A stretch of 64,000 nt of DNA from Phlegmacium glaucopus (lineage: Eukaryota > Basidiomycota > Agaricomycetes > Agaricales > Cortinariaceae): NCBI GenBank assembly GCA_015039465.1, contig MU130299.1, positions 773,733-837,732 of the forward strand, read 5' to 3'. Below the pieces are notes generated by a model. The model made no database searches, was not told the DNA's origin, and saw nothing but the letters and a program-made list of their open reading frames with translations. This document shows, in pieces, positions 1 to 10,475 of the stretch. Both the position numbers and the translations under genes were made by a program. The number at the start of each line of letters is the position of its first letter. Positions within the stretch are counted from its first letter, which is position 1.

Positions 1-780
1 GATGTCGCATTGTGTACCTGTTTCTGCTAATGGTTCACTATGCCGCTTCCCTAAACCTTACAGAAGTGGTTATATATCCAGAAAAACAACGGTAGAGTGA
101 GTTACCATGAAGATCAGATGACGATAGCGAGTGTCTTGCCCTTGGCATAGTATGAAGGTAGGAGTGACCGGTTCCCACCCATTACCTCAATAACCGACCG
201 GTAGGGTCCGCGTAGGCGACGCTCAATCCTCAGGTAGCCGTACATAAAAACCTCAATTAAGTCCTTGATGTCGCTGATCCAGTACCATCTAGTTTTATAA
301 ATAGTGAGCTTCTTGTTGAGCGTTAGAAGGAGATATAGCGTCAGTGGCCCTACTGTTAGTCTGTGCGTCCCCTCGCGAAAGTCGCCAGTTTACTCTGTTA
401 TAGTGCCACTCATGACACGAGACATAACACTGTTTAATGTAATTATATATCAACTAGAGAGAGAGAGAGAATGAGATTGTCGATTGATAATGATGGATGC
501 GATAACACTCTTCAAACTCCGGTCACCGGCAACTTCGGCACAACCTCTCCCACAACCCAAAGTTTTGACCACACAGCGCATCCGAACTAGCTCTTATGAC
601 TGGTTTTCTGCTACAATATTTGTATTTTTTATGTAGCTAAAAAATAAAACTTTTTTTAAGCTTTAAAAAAAGTCCTGGATCACCTTAAATGTATAGAATG
701 GCTGATATATGACATTTTTAAGGTATGTATTGAGTTATTCACAAAATATTTAATTTCTCAGTCAGTTTTTATCCTTGTTT
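1..780. other. No gene recognised
   Basis: I see no reading frame with recognisable protein character on either strand. There is a short GA dinucleotide run near 459-471 and a T-rich stretch near 625-660. The segment is probably intergenic or decayed transposon sequence. Confidence 0.5.
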
Positions 781-821
781 TATCCATTTTTGATGATCCA
801 GGGAGCTGTCTGAAGCCATTT

Positions 822-1572
822 TTAGGGTGCACAAATGACCAGTCATTTTGTGGTTTTTGATTTTTATAAATGACTTGACCTGTGACCAGTTTTTAATGAC
901 TGGTCATGGTCATGGTTTTTTTCTGGTCACATTGACCTGACCTTCAAACACTAGTATAAAACTATACAATAGACTAAATATAACAATATTTTCCTATTTA
1001 GGAAGGCAAAAATCTGTGAATTTGACATATTAAGGCAGTTATCTATTCTAAATTACTTATATTAGAGCTATTAATGCTTAATAAAACAAGTAAAGCACAG
1101 TAACTAAAGATATATATATAAACCTCAAAAAACCAGACTGGACTGTCTAAGACCAGTCTACATTGGTTTTTTGCAGTCTTTGGACCAGTCCTGGTCTTAA
1201 CCAGTCTGACAAATATACATTTTTGTGTTAAAAACCTTTGTTTATATAAATAAGAGCTTCAGAATGAGCCCAGGAATGTTTGATTATGTTAAGATTTGGA
1301 TTTTCTAACATAATATTAGTAAAATGTTCAATTTTATTGAATATTTTACAGAAGCTAGTTTTTATCTGTTTTTTATGATCTTGGGGTTGTTGGAAAGGAG
1401 TAATTTTGGGCTACAACTTTTCTGGTTCAGACCAGTCCAGTGAAACTGGCCTTTTTCTGGTCTTTTATTTTCAAAAGTCAAAGGCCAGGACTGCTGGTCT
1501 GGTCTTTTTCTGGTCCAGTCTGGTCCAGTTTGTGGTCTTTTTGCAGTCTTCAGACTGGACTTTCAAGCACTA
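822..1572. mobile_element. Remnants of hAT-type elements with GACCAGTC/GACTGGTC word arrays
   Basis: Two neighbouring blocks (about 822-955 and 1125-1572) are packed with forms of the short palindrome-like word GACCAG/CTGGTC. The right block ends in TTTCAAGCACTA. Its reverse complement begins TAGTGCTTGAAAG, the same terminus as the element at 17261-17846, which has a clean 8-bp target duplication. The left boundary and target duplication are not found here, so these are called degenerate non-autonomous hAT-like copies. No transposase is present. Confidence 0.5.
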
Positions 1573-2390
1573 AATACCACCCAGATCCTAAGTGCTTTAT
1601 CTGCACTTGTCCTCAGTTTATCATTGGCTGTTTTCTGATCTGCAAGCATCCTGTTCAACCTATCAACCACATCCTTTTCTCCAAGTAACCCAAAAACCTT
1701 TCTGGTCCTATTCCATCCTGAAACACCTTCCAAATACTAACATTAGTAACAATGCAGCTGGGTTGGACCACCCAATAACTCCAAATGGTGAAGACAATGC
1801 CAATGTGACTAGGAATGAATATTTCTAACACAATACACCTAGAAACACCTTTGATGATGGTGGTATTGAGTCTGGTGACAAATCAGTGGACACTGAGAAT
1901 AGGTGGGAGAATAAGAACAAGATATTCAGTGAAGAAATAGAAATTATTTGACATACTACTGATTTGTCTGCCAATGGCCTGGAACAATTCAAGATTCCTC
2001 AAAACATAGGGGTGTCTTATTTTTGTATGTGTATGCTGCAAAGTCTCAGTTGGACTGCTTTACTTTTATCATGATTGCATTGTCTCTTAAATATAACATC
2101 CTCTATAAGCATCTTCTCAAGAAGCTGGTCACTGAAGATCCAATGTCTTTATTCCATGAGAAGTTTTGAGGCATGTGGTGTAAGGCACAGGAGAAATCCC
2201 CATGCAATTATGGATGTTGATGACAAGGCAGAGAGAATAGACCTGGACAATGATATTATCCCATGGTGCTACTATCTCAACATTGATATTGATGGGATCA
2301 GCAGACAAGGCCTTTGGGTTTGTGCTGAGTATACAACTTCTGTCAGCATTACTTCAGAGAACATACCAGTCCAACATCTGGCAAGGCACC

Positions 2391-2448
2391 AATAATTTAC
2401 GGTCCCCCACCCTTTCCAATTGGAAAGGGTGGGGGACTGTAAATTATT
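2391..2448. repeat. 58-bp near-perfect palindrome with MITE-family termini
   Basis: The sequence reads the same on both strands apart from one mismatch, centred on TTCCAATTGGAA near 2420. The arms contain GGTCCCCCACCCTTTCC, which also forms the terminus of the element ending at 14161. It looks like two ends of that family joined head to head with no interior. Confidence 0.7.
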
Positions 2449-3008
2449 GCTCCCATAAATGTTCATCTATGTCACCTCCACTCAACACAAACACTCCCCA
2501 GCCCTTTACTACCCCAGATACGACCTAGACTTTGTGTCAGTCATATCTCTTGACCTAGACTTTGCGTTGGTCAGACACTGGCTGTTAGGGGACACTCAAT
2601 TTCAACCTTAGAATCATACATCCCGCCTTTCCGACAACCTCCATCCTTCCGTCCAACTCTGCTTCCGTCACTAGTTTACTCCGATACTCCGTAACTCCGA
2701 TCCGACTCCAACCCTCCGGTTCGCTCCGTCTTTTATTTTTATTTTTCACATCACACCACTTCTTAATTAATTAATTAATTATTATCATATCATTCCTTTA
2801 TTTATTTTATATCTCCGTTATGTCCATATTAGTACTTAAATACCCCACAGCCCAGCAGGGATCCCCATCCTTTCCTCTTTGGATCCCCTGCTAGGTGAGT
2901 CACTTGTAGATATCCCTTTGAAATATTATTAACTTTGGATCCCCTGCTAGCTTGACTAAGTCAGCGTTGCAGTTGCCCTAACACTGGCCTAGAATTTGCA
3001 TTGGCCAG

Positions 3009-3446
3009 ATGCTGGATGTAGACTCTGTCAGTCCAGTTGTAGGCCTTGTGTCAACAATCAGATCTTTTTTGGACAACCCCGGTGCCAAGCTTCTACAGGT
3101 GTTGGAACAATGTGACCACAGTGCTCTCAAATTATATGAATGCAAGAACATTATCAAATGGAGTCAAGCCTATGTCTTTCAAAACGACACTTATAAAGAT
3201 GGATTTGCGGAGAAGAATTTCAAAAGTACTCTAATTATCAACAACAACAATGTGAACCCCACCCTTGACAAGATTATGCAATTCACTTGACAACAAGATA
3301 GATGCAACAACCATATTGTCAACCTCTCTGTTATTAAGCATTGTGAAAACTAGCATTGCCGTTCTATAGCTGGTGATCAAATTGAAGTTTTTGAAGGTGA
3401 ACAGGCAGGTCTCTGTGGTGTGATTGAGGATATGTCAACGCAAGAG
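3009..3446 (+). pseudogene. Fragment of a KOW/Spt5-like domain protein, interrupted
   Basis: An open frame at 3009-3290 (93 codons) precedes a short stretch at about 3372-3446 reading GDQIEVFEGEQAGLCGVIED. That string resembles the G-D-x-V-x-V-...-G-x-x-G core of KOW motifs in Spt5-like proteins, which are common as degenerate copies in agaric genomes. In-frame stops separate the two pieces, and the second runs directly into the miniature element starting at 3447. The family assignment rests on one short motif and is tentative. The coding-like sequence at 1850-2400 may be an upstream part of the same relic. Confidence 0.35.
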
Positions 3447-3730
3447 GAGGTCTTTACAGTGCCCCATGGTTTCTGCTCAGAATCCGAGTGGAATCCGAGC
3501 AGATTCCAAGCATTCCGAGGAGCCCACTTGGACTCTGAGCGGAATATTTTCTGGCAGGTAACCCACTTAATTTTGTGAGCTTGGTTGGAATGTATTCCAC
3601 TCGGAGTCCACTCAGAGTCCAAGTAGATTCCATGTAAATTACTTGGAATCCACTCAGACTCTGAGTCCAAATTGAGAATTCCATTTGGAATCCATTTGGA
3701 ATCCACTCAGAATCTACTTGGAATTGATAT
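3447..3730. mobile_element. hAT-type miniature element, GGAATCC word family
   Basis: It begins with GAGGTCTTTACAGTGCCCC, the terminus shared with elements at 11288 and 17987. The body is an iteration of words such as GGAATCCACTC and GACTCCACTCGGA on both strands. The right terminus is not intact and no target duplication was found. It has no coding capacity. Confidence 0.6.
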
Positions 3731-3876
3731 CCTTTAATGAGGTTACCCTTACCAATTTAAAAAAAGTGCATATAAAGGAAATTGAACTGCTGACATTATG
3801 TTGAGAAAGACTGGCAATTTAACACCTGAGCCACAGTGGCATTTCATAGGCAATAAAATTTAGTAAATATATTAAC

Positions 3877-4600
3877 ATGCAGGAATTACAAACTCTTTGC
3901 CCTGGCTGCATCACAACCCTTTGCCCTCATCACAATCCCATCTTCATCTCCCCACCCTCATCATCACCACACCAGCCCAATTCCACAACAGCATCATGCC
4001 CGTCACCACATGCACCCAAACTCAACCCAACCCGAACGACGAACCAAAATCAGCAACCATGCAATTGGTACCTGGCGCAAGCGCCAGGAATCAAATGTGG
4101 ACCTGGTTGACACCCCAAAAAAGCGTAGGATGGCTAACAAAGGAAAAAAGACCAGGAAGGGGAAAGGGAGGTAAGCCCCAATCCCCCATCTCATTGTTTC
4201 ACAGACGCGCTTATATTTTCAATAGGAAAACCGCCCTCAAGAGGGAAGTGGAAGACACGGCCATCTCTGTGGCCGGTCATCCATCCCATCTGACCCCGTA
4301 AGTTGTTTATTCATGCTATATACATTTACTAATGTTGGTACACAGGACCGAGCACATGCTCGTGGCGAGTGGCATCTCCGTTGCCCTGAGCGTGCATGTT
4401 CCCTGATAAAAACTCCCATCCCCACCATCATATCGGGATGACAATGTTGATCCGACAGGCAGCCCCTTAATGACCCCAGCAGCAATACCTCCAAACATAC
4501 AAATAGTGCTGTCGACAATGGCAGCAATGATGATGACGAAGATACCAGTGATAGGTTGACTATGATATAAGTGTATAAATACACCAATATAAGTCTTGAA
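3877..4600 (+). other. Degenerate coding-like fragment with one putative intron
   Basis: A lysine/arginine-rich frame (reading DTPKKRRMANKGKKTRKGKG near 4090-4170) and a following frame at about 4225-4300 can be joined over GT-AG signals (4301 to 4347). Stops follow soon after. It resembles the basic tails of transposon-borne proteins, but I cannot assign a family. Confidence 0.25.
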
Positions 4601-6282
4601 TTGCGATCGGGCTTCCTAGGAAGTATAGCCGTTCTGATTTATTTGTTGATTCCCACAATAATGATTTCACTTTAAGTTGTGAATAACTTTGTATATTTGT
4701 CCAAATTTTGAAGACTAACTTTGATAACCAATAGTGTAACTAATACACTTAAAAATAATTGTAACCAATGCAAAACCAATAGTGTAACCAATACACTTAA
4801 TAATATTCTTTCTCTTGTTGTTGATTTGAAAGGCTTGTTACTTTATTTCTTAAACACCAACTGATATTGGTGGGGGTAAGAAAGCTACAATCCCATGATT
4901 TATTTACAAGTTGTTGTACTCTACTTATACAAAATAAAACAATAAACTCTTTGGTTTAATTGTTTTGGGTTTGCTGTGACCCGTTATTGGTCCCTCCGCA
5001 ACCCATTATTGTTCTTATTGTTATTCCGGCTAATTATTTGTAACCGTTCCGCAAATATCCCTTTTGGGTTTGCATCCAGTAGCCTGGCTCTCTTTATTTA
5101 CTCATGTATTCTTTTTGTAACACCCGTGACTTTTGTAACTCTTGTGACTATACTTTGGCTAAAGTACAAGTCTTCGTCTTCCACCTTTAGACATAGGGTT
5201 AATGCATAGATAATTTCCCCACTGTATTGTAGACTTAGTAATTATATAAATTGCAATATATTCCCTTATGGCTTGCATGGTATTTATGGTTTTAGCCAGG
5301 AACTTCTGAGTATTGGACAGTATGATAATTAGATGTAGCCACATCATAAATATCTCCAGCCCTGTGTTATGAATTATTTCATTGCAATATATATTTTAAT
5401 CACTTGGTATAGTCAGTACCAATGATTCTCTACTGTATCAGCTTGCATCTTTGTTTAGTTTATAATTAATTAATTAGGGAATTTCCGGAAAAATGTGCAT
5501 ATCCGTGCCTATACACATTCACACCGTATCATCTCCCCCAAACCAAAATGCTGACTGTCCCCAGTCACTGACCAGCAACCCTATTGACATTTATTTTTGT
5601 CTTAGGCATTTAACCACTTGTCCAATTTTCGGCTTATCCGAATTCTTTGTACATTATTTTGCCAAATTGTTTGTCTCCGTGACCTTTACAACCTTTATCA
5701 CAATTTATCTGATTTCGTGACTTTGACATATTTTGTCTCTTTCACGTATTTTAGTCATGCTTGCACTCTCTGCAAGATTCTGACACTTATGTATCACCCT
5801 CTTTCCTTCTTCGCATATGCGAACCCCTTTCTATATTTTTGTTGTCCCGGTTATCCTGGGTCAACACTTATCTTTGTGACACTGCCTAACTTGTATGATC
5901 ACAGTGTGATCTGTTATTCCATCACCCACGGTTACTTTGTCTGTTACTTTTCTTTTGCTACATCACTCACTAACTTCAGCCAGGTCCTGGCGATCTCTGT
6001 TCAACCGTCTTTCTTCGCTTGTACCAGCTATAGCTAGCTTATGCAAGTACTCCTTCACTCGTCATCTGACTTTGACTGATCAAATTTTGATCTCTTTCAC
6101 TTTTGTCTGAACTCATGCACTGACCATCGCACTATCCTTCATTTCCACTGTAATTATCATTGCCGTTGCCAATCATTTTCAGTTAAACTGCTGGTCCATG
6201 CTTAGTGCATACTTATTTTTTGCATTTAAGCCCATCTACCCTGACCTCATTATGATCATATCTCCACTCAACCCTCATCATC
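4601..6282. other. AT/CT-rich sequence, no gene recognised
   Basis: Short duplicated phrases occur (for example AATAGTGTAAC at 4730 and 4781). From about 5480 the + strand becomes pyrimidine-rich up to the ATG at 6283. The open frames here (such as 5618-6037) are rich in F, T, S and Y with no domain features and look like non-coding pyrimidine tracts. The last part may be the promoter/leader of the small gene pair at 6283-7483. Confidence 0.4.
5494..5531 (+). repeat. 38-bp direct repeat, left copy
   Basis: Begins TGTGCATATCCGTGCC and recurs with two mismatches at 8405-8442, so the two copies bracket 2.9 kb containing two intact small ORFs and the integrase tail. Confidence 0.7.
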
Positions 6283-6606
6283 ATGCCGTCTGAATCTTCC
6301 TTCAAGAAACAGGTACAAGCCGCTCACAACACTCTCTTAAACTTCAAAACCGTCCTTCCCTTGAAGACCCTTCTTCTCACTAAACCAGCCCTACTCAAGC
6401 TCATCAATTCCACTGCTGCTTTCGCAAACTTTGTTCCCTTCTTCTTAACTCATCCTCTATTTCAAGAAGTACTCCCGGCAGTTCATAACACCATCGAGGA
6501 CTTCAAATCAAAGAATCCTGACTTCAGACTTCCTGAGGACGCCCACAAGATTGTGAACCTCGATACCGAGGTTAAGGATGCTTTGAAACAAAACATTTCT
6601 AAATGA
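6283..6606 (+). CDS. Hypothetical 107-residue protein
   Basis: A single uninterrupted frame from ATG 6283 to TGA. The protein is mixed helical, with repeated leucine/lysine-rich segments (LPLKTLLLTKPALLKLINST) and a hydrophobic middle near residues 45-65, but no signal peptide is evident and I recognise no family. It is followed after 55 bp by another intact intron-containing frame on the same strand. Both lie between two copies of a 38-bp direct repeat, and on the opposite strand from a Ty3/gypsy integrase tail. Intact frames in a region where most frames are broken suggest a recent insertion or selection. Function unknown. Confidence 0.5.
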   Translation: MPSESSFKKQVQAAHNTLLNFKTVLPLKTLLLTKPALLKLINSTAAFANFVPFFLTHPLFQEVLPAVHNTIEDFKSKNPDFRLPEDAHKIVNLDTEVKDALKQNISK

Positions 6607-6661
6607 AGTATCTCTTTTCTTTCTATCTCCTTTTATTTATTCTTATTCCGTAGCTTCTAGC

Positions 6662-7483
6662 ATGCCGGTTGGGCCTCGTTCAGATTGTAACAAGAAATTT
6701 CAGCCTACCGTGAGTCCTTTTTCCTTTATATTTGCTCCTTGTTTACTCTTTCAAGGGTAAGCGCCAACATCTTTCTCAAGACTTTTGTAACTCTGACGGT
6801 GATGAACCTGCTCTTTTTCTGGACACTTCAGCCATCTTGTCTCCCAAATTGTCGATTCTTAAGACTACTGATAAAGACCATGAACATGTACGATCTTTCT
6901 TTTACATTTCTAAATTTTGTTTTTGAGTTTTTTTGTCTTTAGAACATCTTGTTGGATTCTGGTTCCAACATTCCTATGGATGTTGACCCTCAGCATCCTC
7001 TTCCTATTAGTAGCGCTCATCTCTGTGGCTCGGTATGCCTTCCCTTCTCTATGATCCCAGGTATGGACACTTCGTCCATGGCTTATTGCAAGGCTATCTC
7101 CATCTTTGCCAAACAGCAGGACTCTGGCCACACTTTTGTCCCTTGCCCAAAACTTAATTCCAATGGACAGGTAAACACCGGTATGTTTCCTCTTTTAATT
7201 CCTTCTCTTATTTTACTCTGACCTTTCTTCTTAATCAGGTCATCCTTCTGGCCCTATTTCCGGTCCCAACCTTGATCTCATGCAATGCTCTCGCACTATC
7301 CTTTCCGACCCCATCATGTCCAAACTCATCGACAAGGACCCTAAGTCCCCCAAGGTTCTCAAAGAGTCCCTTTGTACTCAAATTGTGGTCACCTGTCAAC
7401 ATCTCCATATTCACCTTTCCATCATTGACCGTCTTATGTCTTTGTATATCACCTCTTCTGAAGAAACTCCCACTCCTGACTAA
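6662..7483 (+). CDS. Hypothetical 220-residue protein, four exons
   Basis: Exons 6662-6709, 6756-6887, 6943-7180 and 7239-7483 join over GT-AG introns of 46, 55 and 58 nt and keep one frame to TAA (663 nt). Donors are gtgagt, gtacga and gtatgt. The product has an acidic DSGSNIPMDVDP stretch near residue 65 and a C-terminal helical part ending in SSEETPTPD. No domain is recognised. It lies 55 bp downstream of the ORF at 6283-6606 and tail-to-tail with the integrase fragment at 7704-8429. It may be cargo of a mobile element or a lineage-specific gene. Confidence 0.55.
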
Positions 7484-7703
7484 ACCATTTCTTTTTGGTA
7501 GTCAAGTAGAACTCCTACCTCGCCTTTCTTCTATCTTTGAAACTTTTTCTTTCACAGGCTTCGTATTCCTGTAGCTTAGTAGCCTCCTAACTATCAATGT
7601 TACTGTTGTCTCGTAAAGTTTGTGAAATTTTTAAAACAAGGCAAATGTCTCCTCTCTCCCCCAAACTAAAATCCTTAAAACTCCCGCTTTATAGACTTTA
7701 TTC

Positions 7704-8429
7704 TCATGGAATAGCTTCTTCGTTGGCAGTTTCTGCCTCATTATCCAAGGACTCATTCTTCTCCGATTGCAATCGGACATTTTCAAAAGAGAAATCTTTT
7801 TCTGGTAACTCTTTATCGACATCTTCCGCTTGCTCAATTCTTTCCAAAACCTGTGCTGGCACATCGATTAGTTCGTGTATATCATCTGGTAGGTCAATCT
7901 TCCTTTGAGCAAAATATGGAACTACTCTAAACGCACCTACTTTCTGATGTAGCACTGCACCATCCAGTTCAGCTAACACATACGACCCTCCACGTGTCCT
8001 AGATATCACTACCATAGGCCCATTGTACCGTGGTTTCATCTTCTTATTCAGAGACGACTCGATTTCGGTATTTCTTACCAGCACCAAGCCCCCGGCCCCA
8101 AAGGTATAATCCTTTATCATTGCTCTGTGCTCTTTCTCGTATTGTGCTAACCACTCTCTCTTTTTCTTATCAATCCTAGCCCTCATTTCAAGAATATGTT
8201 GCCTATGTTTTGCCAACACCTTGGCACGATAACCAATTAATTCTGCTGTCGATAATGTTCTACCCGGCAATTCCACAAGCCATGTTGCTTCCTGAATATC
8301 CAACGGCAAAATTGGCTGTGCTCCAGTTACCATGAAAAACGGTGAGCACCCATAATTCTTCCTTACTGTAATTCTATCGGCCCACATTACATGGTAGAAG
8401 AACCTGTGCATATCCATGCCTATACACAT
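7704..8429 (-). pseudogene. Ty3/gypsy retrotransposon integrase C-terminal fragment
   Basis: The minus-strand frame starts with FYHVMWADRITVRKNYGCSP, matching the end of the integrase catalytic core region (W-A-D-R-x-T-x-R). It continues through a charged linker into a C-terminal domain with GAGGLVLVRNTEIE, then MKPRYNGPMVVISRTRGGSY. That is the GPY/F-type module of Ty3/gypsy integrases that sits just before the polyprotein end. The frame is open to its stop at 7704. Protease, reverse transcriptase, RNase H and the catalytic residues of the integrase are absent. Homology stops near 8417, where the 38-bp direct repeat lies, so the element was cut there. Confidence 0.85.
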
Positions 8430-8442
8430 TCACACTGTATCA
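8405..8442 (+). repeat. 38-bp direct repeat, right copy
   Basis: Copy of 5494-5531 with two transitions. It overlaps the point where the gypsy integrase frame loses family similarity. Confidence 0.7.
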
Positions 8443-8894
8443 CCAGTATGAAAAACCAAACCCACAGTAGTGATAAGAAGGACGACGATGATGATGACAA
8501 GGATAATGATAATGAGGATGTGGATGATGACAATGAGGACAATGAGGACAATAACAGGAATGCCAATGATATCAACAATGCCAATGCCAACGCCAGCAAA
8601 AATGACCATGCAAATGACAAAAATGACCATGCAAATAACAAAAACAAATAACAAAAACAACAAAAACACCCACAAAAACAACAATGAAACCAACAACAAA
8701 ACCAATGAGACCGACAACGAGAACGACAATGCTGGCAACAGCAGCAACCACATCCATATCACCAGCTCCAGCATCACCCATACAACCACTGCCGGCGACG
8801 ATGACAGCAACAATGACAGCACCCCCATTGCCAGGCCCAGGTCCAGTGCCAGGTCCACTACCACCTGTACTCCCAATGCCCACATCATTAATGC
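8443..8894 (+). repeat. Asp/Asn-rich low-complexity sequence
   Basis: Trinucleotide-like runs (GAT/GAC, AAC, CCA) give long open frames on both strands. They read as poly D/N/K on + and as hydrophobic strings on -. The + frame may be the N-terminal tail of the gene at 9227, but the composition alone creates these frames. Confidence 0.5.
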
Positions 8895-9225
8895 CACCAC
8901 TGCCCATACATTTGGCACCACCATCCCCATTCCTGCTCAAAGGACCAGTACATTACTCAATGATGGTAATATTTTATTTCTAATCTTATTATTTCAATTC
9001 AACTTACAATCCTTGGTTAGATATATGTACATCTGGTACCCTTGATGGTAATTTATTATTATTGTTGTTGTTGTTTCAATTCAACTAATCTTTGGTTAGA
9101 TATACGCACATCTGGCACCACTGCCTCCATTCCTGCTCAGAGGACTAGCACCCGACTTGATGATGGTAATATTTTTTCTTATATTATTATTTTGATTCGA
9201 CTTACAATTCTCTGTTAGATATATA
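8895..9225 (+). repeat. Threefold tandem exon-intron block
   Basis: Three consecutive copies share the order CCATTCCTGCTCA..., GATGGTAAT, AT-rich stretch, GTTAGATATA. The first (about 8905-9024) and third (9106-9222) are similar; the middle one (9025-9095) is shortened. Each copy carries a plausible donor (gtaat) and acceptor (ttag), so the unit duplicated looks like a small exon with its intron. Confidence 0.55.
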
Positions 9226-9226
9226 C

Positions 9227-10380
9227 ATGATAAGCCCCCAGAATAGCCCTCCTGTTCCACTTTGTCTGGAAGGTGCATCACGCACCTCTGGAGGAATTCT
9301 TTGTGGTAAAGCATATGGCAATGTTTTTAACCATGCTAATGCTCATGATGTCTTTGAAGCTTCACTTGGCCCTTTAAAGGGCAAAGTATTTGTGTATTTG
9401 TCTCATACCAATCCTTCTGACTTCAATTTCAACAATTCTAAACCAAGTTGCCACTTCCAACATCAGGTCACATCTACTATTGGTCCAATTCTCAAGACAA
9501 TGGGTTGAGTTTCACCTGTTTCAAGTAAGCTATCTATCTAATATCTATGACAGAGGTCTTAAATAACAATATTTTCTAGAGTATAATCAATGTGTTTTTG
9601 TACATGATGGTGATTCTTGGGATCTCAAAGGCTGCTATGATTTTGCAGTTGAGGATGATGAGGATATAGAATGGGAGGTCATGGATGGTAATCCTAAGGT
9701 TATGTTCTTGATTGTAAGTGTTCTTTTTTTCAACTAATAATTAAAAATATTCATAAGCCTTATTATACCAGAGCAACTTTGAACCATCCACTGCACCCTT
9801 AGTCTCTACTACTCACTCATCTGGGTCTCATTCTGCTTCTGTTGTTAAGGTTGATGACATACCAACCACTACTGTGACTTCTGGTCAGATTATGACTGCT
9901 TTGGATATTCCAGTCCACTTTGCTGATCATACTGATTGTGGCATCCAAGCTGCCTTCCAGAAATGGAAGGTAGTCCTTGCAGCTATGCAGAGATATAACA
10001 GTATGGAGTCTGATGGAACCTGGCTTCTTGCCAAGCAGAGTGATACTGATATCATTCAACTCTGTATTGGCAAGTCATTCTGGTATTCTCATTATCAGAA
10101 AAAGTTCAAGAAGGTTGCAAATTATCCACTGTTGGTGAAGTGGCTTAATGGCAAGGATGATGCACCTTCTGACTTTGAGTTGTGGGGTACTTGGAAGACT
10201 TCATATAATTTTACGGATCTTGAGAGGTGGCTTCAGGAGAAGGAGTCTTCAGATACTGAGAGTATCAGTGCTTATCAGAAGAAGGGGAAAGGAAAGGCAA
10301 AGGAGAATAACAAGGAAAAGGGGAAGGAGAAGGAGAAGGAGAAGGGAAGATCTCACAAGAAGAAGAACAGTGCTAGGTAA
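9227..10380 (+). CDS. Transposon-associated hypothetical protein upstream of the KDZ-like gene
   Basis: Coding-like frames at about 9227-9465, 9580-9715 and 9775-10380 can be joined over GT-AG introns. The last exon is a 168-codon frame with a globular part (WKVVLAAMQRYNSM, LLVKWLNGKDDAPSDFELWG) and a very basic lysine/glutamate tail (GKGKAKENNKEKGKEKEKEK) suggesting nucleic-acid or nuclear association. I recognise no catalytic motif. It sits directly upstream of the CxC5/CxC6 gene on the same strand, an arrangement expected for two genes of one transposon. The 5' start is uncertain because of the tandem block just before it. Confidence 0.45.
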
Positions 10381-10475
10381 GGCCTGTTTTAGATCATTTT
10401 ATATATTTTTCTAATTGTAGTTCTTTTGGTCCATACCACAGCCCCACTGGGCTTTTCTGGATTCTTGCACTGCTC

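Noticed and set aside
5618..6037. 139-codon open frame on the plus strand
   Set aside because: Phe/Thr/Ser/Tyr-rich product of a pyrimidine-rich tract, no domain features, and it lies in the probable leader of the next gene.
8430..8930. 166-codon hydrophobic open frame on the minus strand
   Set aside because: It is the complement of GAT/AAC low-complexity sequence; the residues (I, V, L, M, W only) follow from composition.
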